This document shows positions 8,701-17,279 of a DNA stretch of 64,000 nucleotides, one piece after another. The stretch covers positions 3,803,780 to 3,867,779 of the forward strand of contig NZ_MQWA01000001.1 of assembly GCF_002954445.1 (NCBI RefSeq). The letters are read 5' to 3'. The notes below the pieces were generated by a model. The model saw only the letters and a list, made by a program, of their open reading frames with translations, was not told the DNA's origin and ran no database searches. Source of the DNA: Rubritalea profundi (GTDB lineage Bacteria; Verrucomicrobiota; Verrucomicrobiia; Verrucomicrobiales; Akkermansiaceae). Within the stretch, counting starts at the first letter, position 1. The number at the start of each line of letters is the position of its first letter. The position numbers and the translations under genes are program-made.

Positions 8701-9759
8701 TTACAACCCTCCCTTTCCGTTACCAGAGAGTTGATTGCTCAAACTCTGACTCCATAAAAATAGTGCATCCCACTCAGCCCACGCGATACAGACCCCTCCA
8801 ACTGCCACAAAAAGGAAGATGCAGAAGACGAACAAGAACTTCCCACGCATTACTGTCTGATAGAGAAAGAGCAACTTCACATCAAGCATTGGGCCGAATA
8901 CCATAAATGCCATTTTTGATGCGTAGTTAAATGACCCAAGAGATGCAGCCAGGAAGGCGTCTGAGGTACTACACACACTCAACACAAAGGCCAACACCAT
9001 CAGTAGTGCAGTTCCCTTAAAGGGATCTGAAGCATACGCTGAAATGCTATCGTGATAATCAACCTGTAGAATATTGAACATCGCTGTCAGGCAAACTCCA
9101 ATCGTAAAATACACCGCGACATCTACGAAGTCTTTCATCCCAGAGCGCATAGCAGCCACGACTCTATGCGACGATTCTTCAGGCTTCGGCGCGTGCACAT
9201 GGGAATGTTCTTCTCCGTGATGTGACGAACAGCATTCAGAGGTGTGTTCGTGGTGCGCGTGTGAGCAGGAGCTTTCTGAAGGCTTCAAGGCTTTCACTTT
9301 TTCTAGCAGAGACTTACGTATTACCTTCTCTACTGGGACGAGCATCAGCACGAAACCAACAACAACTGCGATCAAATACCCTATCCCGATCCGAGATAAA
9401 GTGATGTACAGAGCTTGCTGCTCATTGAATGCGCTCCAGGTGCTTAAGATTGTGATTGGATTCACGATGGGGGCGGCAAGCATGTAGGTGAAGGCACACG
9501 AAACGGGGAGACCTTTAGCCACCAACCTCCGAATCACCGGAACGACGGCGCATTCACACACGGGCAACACCAAGCCGAGTAGACCACAGAGTAAAACAGC
9601 GGGCACCTTACGCTTCGGCAAGAAGCGCTCAAACACCCCAGACGGCATGTAAATATCGATGAACCCACTCACCATCGTCCCCAATAAAATGAAAGGTGCA
9701 CCTTCGATCAGAAGGCTTAGAAAGAAATAGGCAAACGTGCTTTGAGAAAAGGATTCCAT
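8701..9759 (-). CDS. PF03773 permease (YraQ/YcgR/ArsP-like)
   Basis: About 352 residues from ATG 9759 (MESFSQSTFAYFFLSLLIEG); an in-frame TTG at 9804 would add 15 residues without membrane character. There are eight or so hydrophobic segments in two halves. The family motif PVCECAVVPVIRRL in the first half is paired with VCSTSDAFLAASLG in the second; both carry Cys. The cytoplasmic loop between the halves is exceptionally rich in His and Cys, including SCSHAHHEHTSECCSSHH and HSHVHAP, a likely metal-binding segment. It forms a two-gene unit with the DUF1980 protein downstream. Transport of metal ions or metal complexes is inferred; the family also includes organoarsenical exporters. Confidence 0.85.
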   Translation of the reverse strand: MESFSQSTFAYFFLSLLIEGAPFILLGTMVSGFIDIYMPSGVFERFLPKRKVPAVLLCGLLGLVLPVCECAVVPVIRRLVAKGLPVSCAFTYMLAAPIVNPITILSTWSAFNEQQALYITLSRIGIGYLIAVVVGFVLMLVPVEKVIRKSLLEKVKALKPSESSCSHAHHEHTSECCSSHHGEEHSHVHAPKPEESSHRVVAAMRSGMKDFVDVAVYFTIGVCLTAMFNILQVDYHDSISAYASDPFKGTALLMVLAFVLSVCSTSDAFLAASLGSFNYASKMAFMVFGPMLDVKLLFLYQTVMRGKFLFVFCIFLFVAVGGVCIAWAEWDALFLWSQSLSNQLSGNGKGGL

Positions 9760-9903
9760 AAAAAAGTGCTCACAAGAACTAGGGAGATAATCCCCATCCG
9801 TCAACTCACCGAAAGGAAATTCCTAGTAAAATTAACACCTCCCAACTTTTAGAGCCAATTACTGATTGCTTCTGCTAAATATTCAACCCACATTGCAGCT
9901 CAC

Positions 9904-11346
9904 ATGTCGACGCAAGCACCTAGTAAATGGACTCCAAAAAATGGCCCTGAACTGCAGAAAGGACCACAGAAAAGTGACGAGGAAGATTTCGCCCAGCGAT
10001 CGCTCCCCAATGCTCTAGGGCCTGAGAAATCTTTGCTCTCCTCGATGCTTCAGGACCCATCTGAATATGTGATGCGCTCCGAGGAACTAGGCCTTACTCC
10101 CGAGCACTTCTACCACCCGTCACACCAGACACTCTATCGAGTTATCAAAGACCTTTCCGAAGGCAGCACTGCAGTCGAGCTCGTCTCACTCACGCAGCTC
10201 CTAATGGATCGCGGAGTTCTAGAAAGTATTGGCGGCCCCTCTGCGTTGACCGAAATTTACACTTACGCCCCAACTGCGGCACATTTCGATCACCACCTCA
10301 CCATAGTTAAGGATAAATACATCCTACGAAACATCATTTCATCCTGCACCGAGGCCATCACGCGCTCGTTCGAGGATCAAGAGGAGGTCGCCGGCCTACT
10401 CGACGAGGTGGAACAAAAGATTTTTTCGATTCGCGAAGGTGCTGATATAGAGCAAGCTCCAACGGTCAAAGAAGACGTCCGAAAAGTAATCGAGAGTTTT
10501 GAGAAGTTCCTTGCGGGCGGTGGTGCCCCAATGGGACTCAAATCCGGCTACAAGCAACTCGACACAATGTGTAATGGCTTGAAAGCGGGTGAGATGTTTG
10601 TCATCGCAGCCCGTCCTTCCATGGGTAAGACGTCGTTCGTGATGAACATCCTTGAGCACGTCTGTCTCGATGCCAAGCTTCCCTCCATGTTCTTCTCCTG
10701 TGAGATGACCTCTGAGCAAATTGTACAACGTCTTCTCTTTGCGCGTGCCCGTTACGCTATCACCAACCTGCGTAATGGCTTCATCCCCACTAAAGCCGAA
10801 TTAGTAAAGATCAAGAATGCAGCTCAGGAGATAGCCGAGTCAAAGCTCTTCATCGACGACACGGCGGGCATTTCAATTTCCGAACTGCGAGCCAAAGCTA
10901 GGCGCAAGAAAAAGGAAGAAGACATTCAGATAATCGCTGTTGATTACCTTCAGCTCATGAGATCGACCTCAAAGCAGGCTCAAAACTCACGTGAACGTGA
11001 AATTGCTGAGATATCATCCGGACTCAAAGCGTTAGCCAAAGAGCTCAGTATTCCAGTCATCGTGCTAGCGCAGCTCAACCGTGGCCCTGAAAGCCGTACC
11101 GGCGGAGCCCCACGTATGTCTGACCTTCGTGAGTCTGGGTCTATCGAGCAGGACGCTGATATGGTGGGACTGCTCTTCCGTACCGCTTACTATGCGGACA
11201 GCCAAGAAGAGCGTGACGAAAAGGACGGTGAAGCCGAACTCAACCTAGCAAAAAATCGTAACGGGCCCACAGGCTCCATCCCCCTCACCTTCATTAAGGA
11301 ACTCATGCGCTTCGAAAATAGCTCGAAGGAAATGGAGCCAGGTTAG
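9904..11346 (+). CDS. dnaB: Replicative DNA helicase
   Basis: Hexameric 5'-3' helicase that unwinds DNA at the replication fork. The 480 residues comprise an N-terminal collar domain (about 37-140, beginning PNALGPEKSLLSSML), a linker helix, and a RecA-like motor with Walker A AARPSMGKTS (about 235-244), SCEMTSEQ, Walker B IIAVDYLQLM, the arginine-finger region REIAEISSGLKALAKEL and LRESGSIEQDADMV. No intein is present. The first 35 residues are charged and poorly conserved. The stop codon overlaps that of the convergent small membrane protein. The gene is transcribed divergently from the permease pair. Confidence 0.95.
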   Translation: MSTQAPSKWTPKNGPELQKGPQKSDEEDFAQRSLPNALGPEKSLLSSMLQDPSEYVMRSEELGLTPEHFYHPSHQTLYRVIKDLSEGSTAVELVSLTQLLMDRGVLESIGGPSALTEIYTYAPTAAHFDHHLTIVKDKYILRNIISSCTEAITRSFEDQEEVAGLLDEVEQKIFSIREGADIEQAPTVKEDVRKVIESFEKFLAGGGAPMGLKSGYKQLDTMCNGLKAGEMFVIAARPSMGKTSFVMNILEHVCLDAKLPSMFFSCEMTSEQIVQRLLFARARYAITNLRNGFIPTKAELVKIKNAAQEIAESKLFIDDTAGISISELRAKARRKKKEEDIQIIAVDYLQLMRSTSKQAQNSREREIAEISSGLKALAKELSIPVIVLAQLNRGPESRTGGAPRMSDLRESGSIEQDADMVGLLFRTAYYADSQEERDEKDGEAELNLAKNRNGPTGSIPLTFIKELMRFENSSKEMEPG

Positions 11347-11654
11347 TGATCCTCCTGTCTCCACGGGTGGAGGATTTGATGCTTGCCGTGAAAGTCCTCT
11401 AGGTAATAGGCGCTAGCTGCTACAGCGGCGATGTACATGGCAGGCAGAACGATCAAAGCCAAACCAAAGGTAGCTAAAGAAAGCCATGCCGTGATGAATA
11501 GCGTCAGCACGTTTCCGCCGATGAGAATTCCCAAGCCGGACACATAGTGATGTTTGTAAAGGTGGCCAACGCCTGGGATGACGCTAAGAATTGCTGCGAT
11601 CTTATTCCTATCCGCATGCGACCACGCATCGTTGATTTCCTGAAGTGTGTTCAT
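11343..11654 (-). CDS. small hypothetical membrane protein
   Basis: 103 residues with a polar N-terminus (MNTLQEINDAWSHADRNK) and then three hydrophobic segments at about 19-33, 39-57 and 60-85. The segment AAILSVIPGVGHLYKHHYV resembles small proteins of the TM2/DUF5683 type that begin with a Pro-Gly-Gly turn, but the family is not certain. The stop TAA overlaps the dnaB TAG, so the two genes are exactly tail to tail. Function unknown. Confidence 0.65.
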   Translation of the reverse strand: MNTLQEINDAWSHADRNKIAAILSVIPGVGHLYKHHYVSGLGILIGGNVLTLFITAWLSLATFGLALIVLPAMYIAAVAASAYYLEDFHGKHQILHPWRQEDH

Positions 11655-11734
11655 ATGTATATGTTGTTTATGTTCAACAAGTAATATAACACACCTCCAG
11701 CTCTCAATCGAGAGTAATCTACCTAGACCTAGAC

Positions 11735-13324
11735 CTAGTCGTAGACATTATTGTATTTATCGGACTCACCTAACTCAGTGTACTCTTTGTCCGATTGATC
11801 GATCTGACTCACCTTCTCAAAGATAATTACAGCAAATTGATCTTTCGTTTGCCCCCCCTCTTTTGGATAGTCGAGCTTCCATCTTTCCACTTCCTTCCAG
11901 TCTTGGCTTTCATGGAAAGAGCTATATTTGAGGCGGTTTTCGTGATCGCAATAGAGCCGATCCCATAGGAAGACTGTGCCGACTGGCATCGTATGCAACG
12001 GCGCGTTCTCTATCCTCTCACGCTGCTTAGTGGCGAGTGTGCCTTGGGTGAAATTGTGAGTCACGTGTTTGGCTAGAATGAGCGTACCCTCAGGATAGTT
12101 GTTTGATGCCCAGAGTGAAGCCTCAGTGAGCTTATTGTTCATCTCCCCTTTCCGCATAGGTCTTGCTGTGATGCCAAAAACGGGCTTTCCATCCCCGTTG
12201 TAGATGACAGCCCAGTTTTGGTGACGAGCTTGATGATGGGTCATGTTGAAGCCTTCAAAAACAACAAGTGCGGGTAAGATCAAACTGAGACAATTCCGCC
12301 AACGCACGTCGCCCTTCCCCACAATGAGAGACAAACCCTCAGCAGCCAAGAGCGCAATGAAGGGTGCCATAGGCATCAGAAAGAGGTAGTAACCACCAGA
12401 GGCAAATGCCCCCTGCCAGTATATCAGAGAGTGGAGGATAAAGTAGAGCGGGTAAGTTGCCAGAAGGAGGCTCCAGTCGCCAAGTCTAGTGCGAATGTTA
12501 AACATGCCTCCAATCGAGAGAATGAAACAAAAAGCGCCAACACCGCTAGCCAGCAAAGGGACGTAATGATAGATCGTCCCGCTTCCATACATGGTGGTCG
12601 GCTCCGATTCAAAGTACACCGAGAATGGGAAAGTTCCGTTGAAGCACAATGCTGCTAGATTGTACAATATAATAGCAGAGACAGTGCTGAGCCCATAAAG
12701 CGCATCGCAACCAAGCTTAGGTAGCGTACTCAAGGCCTTAACTTTCCTTCTAAGAACTAAGATGCACTGCTGACCAAATCCCCCCTCGCTAAAGGTCAAC
12801 CAAATCCCCCAAGCTGCGGTAAGCAAGATGCCCTCATGGCGGATCAATGATAAATAACCAAAGCAAAACCCCGCAAGATGCCAACGCTTTGTCAGCGCTA
12901 ACCAAACTCCCAGTATCCAAAAGAGCATGAAAGGTGTCTGAGTGAGCACTGGGTAGCTCAACTCAGGGAACCATGATTGGAATATCAGCATCAAGGGCAC
13001 CGTCCACAGCAGATTAACCTTCAGTATGCGACCCACTTTGAATGTCACCCACACCGACAACATGGCGAGAACCAATGTAAATATTCTAGTAGCGGTGAAT
13101 CCAAACGGCGCAGCTAGACAGTGCAGTAGATTACGTCCAGGTCGCGTCCAGTGGTTGAAAATCTGATCAGAGTTCTCCCACACGCTCTTTGAAAAGAGGT
13201 AGTGGCTAATTTCGTCATCGAGAATCCAGCCAGTACTCGCAAGCAAGCGATAGAGTATCCAGGCGAGACCCACTAGGATGCTCGACCACATGAGCCAACG
13301 TTCTTGTCTTGTGAGTGGGTTCAT
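11735..13324 (-). CDS. membrane glycosyltransferase, GT-C fold (ArnT/GT39-like)
   Basis: 529 residues with about ten membrane segments and a C-terminal soluble part of about 150 residues. The first extracytoplasmic loop has the acidic pair expected of GT-C enzymes (WILDDEISHYLFSKS, about 33-47). These enzymes transfer a sugar from a polyprenyl-phosphate carrier to an acceptor on the periplasmic side. The gene follows a polyprenyl-phosphate sugar synthase (GT2) and a GtrA protein on the same strand, the classic three-part system that makes, flips and uses a lipid-linked sugar. The acceptor (LPS, protein or other) cannot be told. The stop lies in a short CCTAGA tandem repeat. Confidence 0.78.
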   Translation of the reverse strand: MNPLTRQERWLMWSSILVGLAWILYRLLASTGWILDDEISHYLFSKSVWENSDQIFNHWTRPGRNLLHCLAAPFGFTATRIFTLVLAMLSVWVTFKVGRILKVNLLWTVPLMLIFQSWFPELSYPVLTQTPFMLFWILGVWLALTKRWHLAGFCFGYLSLIRHEGILLTAAWGIWLTFSEGGFGQQCILVLRRKVKALSTLPKLGCDALYGLSTVSAIILYNLAALCFNGTFPFSVYFESEPTTMYGSGTIYHYVPLLASGVGAFCFILSIGGMFNIRTRLGDWSLLLATYPLYFILHSLIYWQGAFASGGYYLFLMPMAPFIALLAAEGLSLIVGKGDVRWRNCLSLILPALVVFEGFNMTHHQARHQNWAVIYNGDGKPVFGITARPMRKGEMNNKLTEASLWASNNYPEGTLILAKHVTHNFTQGTLATKQRERIENAPLHTMPVGTVFLWDRLYCDHENRLKYSSFHESQDWKEVERWKLDYPKEGGQTKDQFAVIIFEKVSQIDQSDKEYTELGESDKYNNVYD

Positions 13325-13351
13325 GGCTGAATCTGGAATGGGTAAATGATC

Positions 13352-14107
13352 CTAGGTGTCGCTGGAGTCGTCGGAGATAACCATAGGGTTTTCATTTCGC
13401 CGAAATAGGCCGTACTTGTAAATACAATAGATTGCGCGAACTCCATCTTTCCAGCCGATATGCTTCCCTTCGACGACTGATCGCGGGTAGTAGGAAACAG
13501 CAACCTCCATAACACGTAATTTACGACGCGCAATTTTTGCGGTCACTTCCGGTTCAAAGCCAAATCGATTTTCTTCGATTGTTATATTTTGAATCACCTC
13601 ACGGCGAAATGCTTTGTAGCAAGTTTCCATATCCGTCACATAGAGGTCCGTCACCATATTCGACAAGGTTGTTAGGAAGCGATTCCCCATAGTATGCCAG
13701 AATCTAAGCACCCGTCGTGGATTATTGCGCAAGTAACGCGAGCCGTAGCAAACGTCGCAGTCATTATCAATCAAAGGCTGCACAACCAATGGGAATTCGT
13801 TCGGATCGTACTCCAGATCTGCATCCTGCACGATCACAAATGGCAAAGTAGCACCTTGGAATCCAGTCCGTAGCGCGGCCCCCTTCCCCTGATTTACTTC
13901 GTGACGCAGTAAACGCACTTTTTCATTTGAGTCTGAAATCGCTTGAACAATATTCGGAGTTCGATCGCTGGAGCAGTCATCCACAACGATAATCTCCCCC
14001 ACCAAGGGGACTGCAAGAACGGCGTCTATAACCTGAGCTACAGTTGCTGCTTCGTTATAGGCTGGAATGACCACAGAGAGTGGTTGATTAGTAGCTGATT
14101 GACTCAT
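13352..14107 (-). CDS. glycosyltransferase family 2, polyprenyl-phosphate mannosyl/glucosyltransferase type
   Basis: A 251-residue soluble GT-A enzyme close to dolichol-phosphate mannose synthase. It has SVVIPAYNEAATVAQV near the N-terminus, IIVVDDCSSDRT, NQGKGAALRTGF, and the metal-binding DAD in IVQDADLEYDP, followed by YGSRYL. There are no C-terminal membrane segments, unlike GtrB/ArnC. It is expected to load a hexose from a nucleotide sugar onto undecaprenyl phosphate. It lies 27 bp upstream of the GT-C gene and 50 bp downstream of the GtrA gene, so the three are probably one operon. Confidence 0.85.
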   Translation of the reverse strand: MSQSATNQPLSVVIPAYNEAATVAQVIDAVLAVPLVGEIIVVDDCSSDRTPNIVQAISDSNEKVRLLRHEVNQGKGAALRTGFQGATLPFVIVQDADLEYDPNEFPLVVQPLIDNDCDVCYGSRYLRNNPRRVLRFWHTMGNRFLTTLSNMVTDLYVTDMETCYKAFRREVIQNITIEENRFGFEPEVTAKIARRKLRVMEVAVSYYPRSVVEGKHIGWKDGVRAIYCIYKYGLFRRNENPMVISDDSSDT

Positions 14108-14157
14108 AAAAGTGTAGGTTTGGAAATCGGGATAGTTGGAATCCTTCTTTCACTAAA

Positions 14158-14676
14158 TTATCGTGAAAATACCAAGAATTTTCTGGCAACAAAATTCACT
14201 AAGGCCGAACTGACAGCAAATGCGCTCGCGGCAATCCAGTTGGGGTAATCTAGATCAATCATCCAGTTTTTACCTAACTCGCCTCCTGTAAAGCTGACTA
14301 TCGAGATGAATGTGAAAACCGCCAATTCACTCCAAAACCCAAATTTACCAGGGGTGAAGACTAACCAACGATTGGTGAAATAGGCGAAAAGATTTGCTGG
14401 AACAAAGGCTGTAAAAAGAGCCACCCGCAGATGACTCTTTCGTGCATCCAACGGTAAATCGTCTGACATGTATTCCGGCGCGTACCACTGAAACATTGCC
14501 AGCACGAGCACTAGGACTGCAGTTGAAAGAACCCCACAAACGCCGTATTTAAAAAACTGAGCCCAAAGCGGCCCTTCCTTGAGCCTAAGTTCATCGAAAA
14601 TAACTTTAGGATGCAAAGGGATTTCCCCAAACACAGGAACGATGAACGATGCTGCGTATTTCCTTGGTGTAGTCAT
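14158..14676 (-). CDS. GtrA family membrane protein
   Basis: 172 residues. A hydrophilic N-terminus of about 40 residues is followed by four hydrophobic segments (about 43-63, 83-103, 118-138 and 145-165). The pattern FFKYGVCGVLSTAVLVLVL with a later FTNRWLVFTPGKFGFW is typical of GtrA, where NR-W-F ends the second segment. GtrA proteins are thought to flip polyprenyl-phosphate-linked sugars or help their transfer. First gene of the glycosylation trio. Confidence 0.82.
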   Translation of the reverse strand: MTTPRKYAASFIVPVFGEIPLHPKVIFDELRLKEGPLWAQFFKYGVCGVLSTAVLVLVLAMFQWYAPEYMSDDLPLDARKSHLRVALFTAFVPANLFAYFTNRWLVFTPGKFGFWSELAVFTFISIVSFTGGELGKNWMIDLDYPNWIAASAFAVSSALVNFVARKFLVFSR

Positions 14677-14682
14677 CTAGAT

Positions 14683-14719
14683 AAAAAACGCCGCTAGCGT
14701 AATGGTTAGCGACGTTTTT
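14683..14719 (-). terminator. Rho-independent terminator after the bactofilin gene
   Basis: An imperfect hairpin pairs AAAACGCCGCTA with TAGCGACGTTTT around a roughly 10-nt loop; the A/T ends provide U-tracts in both directions. It lies between the bactofilin stop and the GtrA start. Confidence 0.7.
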
Positions 14720-14740
14720 GGAAATTGTCATTCGGAGGAA

Positions 14741-15061
14741 TTAACCACCTATGGCTGTGCGGCCACAAAGCACAGCACCTTCTTCGGTGCTAAGCATCTT
14801 AGTGGTGATGTCACCCTTGAGTTCAGAACTGGACTTGAGCTCACAACGCTCGGATGTGATAGTACCCTCTACTTTACCGTAAAGTTTTACCTCACCAGCT
14901 TTGATATCACCCTTGATTCTTGCGTTTTCACCAATGGTGACTTTACCTTTATCTGAAGTGATTTCACCGTCGATCTTACCGTCGATGATCATATCGTTAG
15001 AAAACTTGATCGAACCTATGATTTCGATCCCACTCGCGAGAACATTCGTTGCATTTGCCAT
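14741..15061 (-). CDS. bactofilin (polymer-forming cytoskeletal protein)
   Basis: The start is taken at ATG 15061 (MANATNVLASGIEIIGSIKF), 106 residues. A TTG at 15091 would add ten residues. The body is one bactofilin domain of short beta-strand repeats, with IDGKIDGEITSDKGKVTIG, ARIKGDIKAGEVKLYGKVEG and SSELKGDI. The termini are short, as in the minimal members. Bactofilins self-assemble into filaments on the membrane and organise cell-wall enzymes; in PVC bacteria the partner is unknown. It is a single gene with its own terminator. Confidence 0.9.
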   Translation of the reverse strand: MANATNVLASGIEIIGSIKFSNDMIIDGKIDGEITSDKGKVTIGENARIKGDIKAGEVKLYGKVEGTITSERCELKSSSELKGDITTKMLSTEEGAVLCGRTAIGG

Positions 15062-15130
15062 AACTTCGATAAATTCACCACATATTACCAACTAGAGCAA
15101 TTTAATATTTGTAAATAAAAAATGACTAGG

Positions 15131-15529
15131 TTATTCCTCTTCGTCATTGAGCTGAAATTCAGCCCACTCAACCGCATCATTTAAGGCTGGAACAGCGTCA
15201 TCTAGAAGCGAATCTAGATCAGGTTCATCGGTAGCGTAACGGAACGCAAGCAATGGTCCACCATGCTCAATCTTTGGTTCTTCTTCGTCAATGGTACTCT
15301 CACGCGCAAAGTACCAATCAAGAATGCCTTCTTTGGTATTAGGATTCCAATGAGCAATCAGTTCGATTGTAGCCATTGGGTCATCCTCACCACCTTCGCG
15401 CTGCGAATCGATATCCTCCTCATCGCAGTCAATTCCTCCCACGATTTCAAGCTGTGTACTATCTGGGTGTTCGCCGAGGAGCTCTTCAATAACTGTGTAT
15501 TCCTCACTTGCTTTTTCGATGATTGTCAT
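15131..15529 (-). CDS. hypothetical acidic protein
   Basis: 132 residues with a very high Asp/Glu content, especially at 30-50 and at the C-terminus (LNDEEE). There is no signal peptide or membrane segment. A central part, MATIELIAHWNPNTKEGILDWYF, looks like a folded beta-strand region. No family is recognised. Its neighbours are the bactofilin (downstream) and rex (76 bp upstream), which do not suggest a role. Confidence 0.6.
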   Translation of the reverse strand: MTIIEKASEEYTVIEELLGEHPDSTQLEIVGGIDCDEEDIDSQREGGEDDPMATIELIAHWNPNTKEGILDWYFARESTIDEEEPKIEHGGPLLAFRYATDEPDLDSLLDDAVPALNDAVEWAEFQLNDEEE

Positions 15530-15604
15530 AAGGCATCAGACCATGCCTCATCGGCAATCAGCTGCAAGTCTGATTTTACAAAATTAGCTCGTCCCTACAA
15601 AACT

Positions 15605-16228
15605 CTATTGGTCTATAAAGAAGCTCAGGTTCTCCAACTCCATCGCAAGATCTACACGAGTGACAACCACGTGATCTGGCGTTTGAAGAATCGTTGGAGA
15701 AAAGTTGAGGATACCCTGCACACCGGCCTCCACCAATGTATTAGTCACTTCTTGGCCAAATTCAGCTGGGACACATAGGATAGCCATGCGTACACGGTGT
15801 TTTTTGATGAAATTAGCCAACTCGTCATCTGAATGCAAGGGCACTGGGACTCGAGTGGTATCTATACTTTCTGGGCTTTTGTCGAAGGCAGCTAACACCT
15901 CAAACCCCTCCTTCAGAAACCCTTCGTAACGAAGCAATGCCCGTCCTAGGTTTCCTGCACCAACAAGAATGACCGGCTGTAGGGCGGCACGGCCTAACAC
16001 TTCACGAAAGGCTGTAAGGAGCACCTCAACTGGATAGCCTAGACCGCGTGTGCCAAATTGGCCAAAATAGCCTAAATCCTTACGTAGCTGAGCAGGCTTC
16101 ACCCCAGCAGCGGACGCTAAGGCCGAAGAACTAACGGTCTCAATCCCCTTTTCGCTCAATCGTCTCAAGCATCGACTATAGATCGAGAGACGATAAATCG
16201 CCTTGCGCGGTATTTCTACTTTATCCAC
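15605..16228 (-). CDS. rex: Redox-sensing transcriptional repressor Rex
   Basis: A dimeric repressor that senses the NADH/NAD+ ratio and controls respiratory and fermentative genes. 207 residues: an N-terminal winged helix (about 5-65) with SSALASAAGVKPAQLRKDLGYFG, then a Rossmann domain with the NAD motif VGAGNLGRAL (89-98), and a C-terminal domain-swap helix ending LENLSFFIDQ. The length is typical of the family. It lies 53 bp downstream of the Gfo/Idh gene on the same strand. No clear Rex operator (TTGTGAA with an inverted partner) was found next to its own start. Confidence 0.94.
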   Translation of the reverse strand: MDKVEIPRKAIYRLSIYSRCLRRLSEKGIETVSSSALASAAGVKPAQLRKDLGYFGQFGTRGLGYPVEVLLTAFREVLGRAALQPVILVGAGNLGRALLRYEGFLKEGFEVLAAFDKSPESIDTTRVPVPLHSDDELANFIKKHRVRMAILCVPAEFGQEVTNTLVEAGVQGILNFSPTILQTPDHVVVTRVDLAMELENLSFFIDQ

Positions 16229-16281
16229 AGATTAAATATAGATGTAGTTCTGGATGCTGGCAACAGAATCCACAGTTTGAA

Positions 16282-17199
16282 CTAGAGCGATTGTGCTATT
16301 TTATTGGTTATCTCTAGTGCTACATCTAGAGCTGCAGCTCCTTGAGTGCCAGTAACAGCCGGAGTTTCCCCTTTGGCTACACAGTCAATGAAGGATGCCA
16401 GCTCGAGCTTCAGTGGTTCATCTTTCTCAATTTCCACATCACTCTTCTTGATTTCCATACCCTCTTTCCAATACATCTCACCACTTTGCTCTTGGTAGTC
16501 GAGAGAGAGATAACAATCGCCCTGGAAAACCCGAAGCTTACGCATTTTCTCAGGTGAAATCCGGCTAGCCGTCACGTTCGCCACACAGCCATTTTCAAAT
16601 CGAATACGCGCGTTTGCGATGTCTTCACGGTGAGTCAACACATTGACGCCTACCGCATCAATACTAGCTATCGGGCTTTTGACGAGGTGGAGGATGATTT
16701 CTAGATCGTGGATCATCACATCTAACACCACTCCAATATCCATGCTGCGGTTTGGGAATGGTGAGAGGCGGTGCGCTTCAATGAATTTGGGTTCGGTGAG
16801 GCGTTCTTCAAGCGAGCGCATCACTGGGTTGAAGCGCTCAATGTGTCCAATCTGGAGGATTTTATCCTTTGCGTGCGATGTCTCAATCAAAGCGCGCGCA
16901 TCATCAAGGCTGTTTGCAATAGGCTTTTCCATGAGGACGTCACAACCGAGTTCCATGAGTTTACAGCCTACCTCGCGGTGCACCACTGTAGGTACGGCCA
17001 CGCTCACGGCTTGAGTAAGTGCTGCTAACTCTTCTAATGAAGAAACTGCAACTCCGCCAAATTCTTCGGCAACGGCTTTAGCGCGATCAATATCCTGATC
17101 GTAAATTGCTGTTAGCTCCACATTCTCTAAAAGCGAATAAATACGGGCGTGATTACGCCCCATTGATCCAGTACCCGCTACACCTGCCTTGATTATCAT
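16282..17199 (-). CDS. Gfo/Idh/MocA family oxidoreductase, possible UDP-GlcNAc 3-dehydrogenase (GnnA-like)
   Basis: 305 residues: an N-terminal Rossmann domain with GVAGTGSMGRNHARIY, the EKPIA motif that carries the catalytic Lys, and a C-terminal alpha/beta domain with MDIGVVLDVMIHDLEIILHL (His in the D-x3-H pattern). NAD-dependent sugar dehydrogenase by family. The upstream gene on the same strand is lpxI. In Acidithiobacillus and Leptospira a Gfo/Idh enzyme (GnnA) makes the 3-keto sugar used to build 2,3-diamino lipid A. Location beside a lipid A gene makes this role plausible, but it is inferred; the partner aminotransferase GnnB is not nearby. Confidence 0.8.
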   Translation of the reverse strand: MIIKAGVAGTGSMGRNHARIYSLLENVELTAIYDQDIDRAKAVAEEFGGVAVSSLEELAALTQAVSVAVPTVVHREVGCKLMELGCDVLMEKPIANSLDDARALIETSHAKDKILQIGHIERFNPVMRSLEERLTEPKFIEAHRLSPFPNRSMDIGVVLDVMIHDLEIILHLVKSPIASIDAVGVNVLTHREDIANARIRFENGCVANVTASRISPEKMRKLRVFQGDCYLSLDYQEQSGEMYWKEGMEIKKSDVEIEKDEPLKLELASFIDCVAKGETPAVTGTQGAAALDVALEITNKIAQSL

Positions 17200-17279
17200 G
17201 CGTGGCTTTTATGCCATCAACACACATCTGGCAAGCCGTTAGCTAGGCATTACTAACAATTAACGGATAGCACTCTGCT

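Noticed and set aside
9759-9804. TTG start at 9804 for the PF03773 permease
   Set aside because: The added 15 residues are polar and unlike the family; ATG 9759 begins at the first membrane segment.
11721-11740. Three tandem copies of CCTAGA at the end of the GT-C gene, taken as a possible repeat array
   Set aside because: Only 17-18 bases long; too short to be more than a chance or minor microsatellite.
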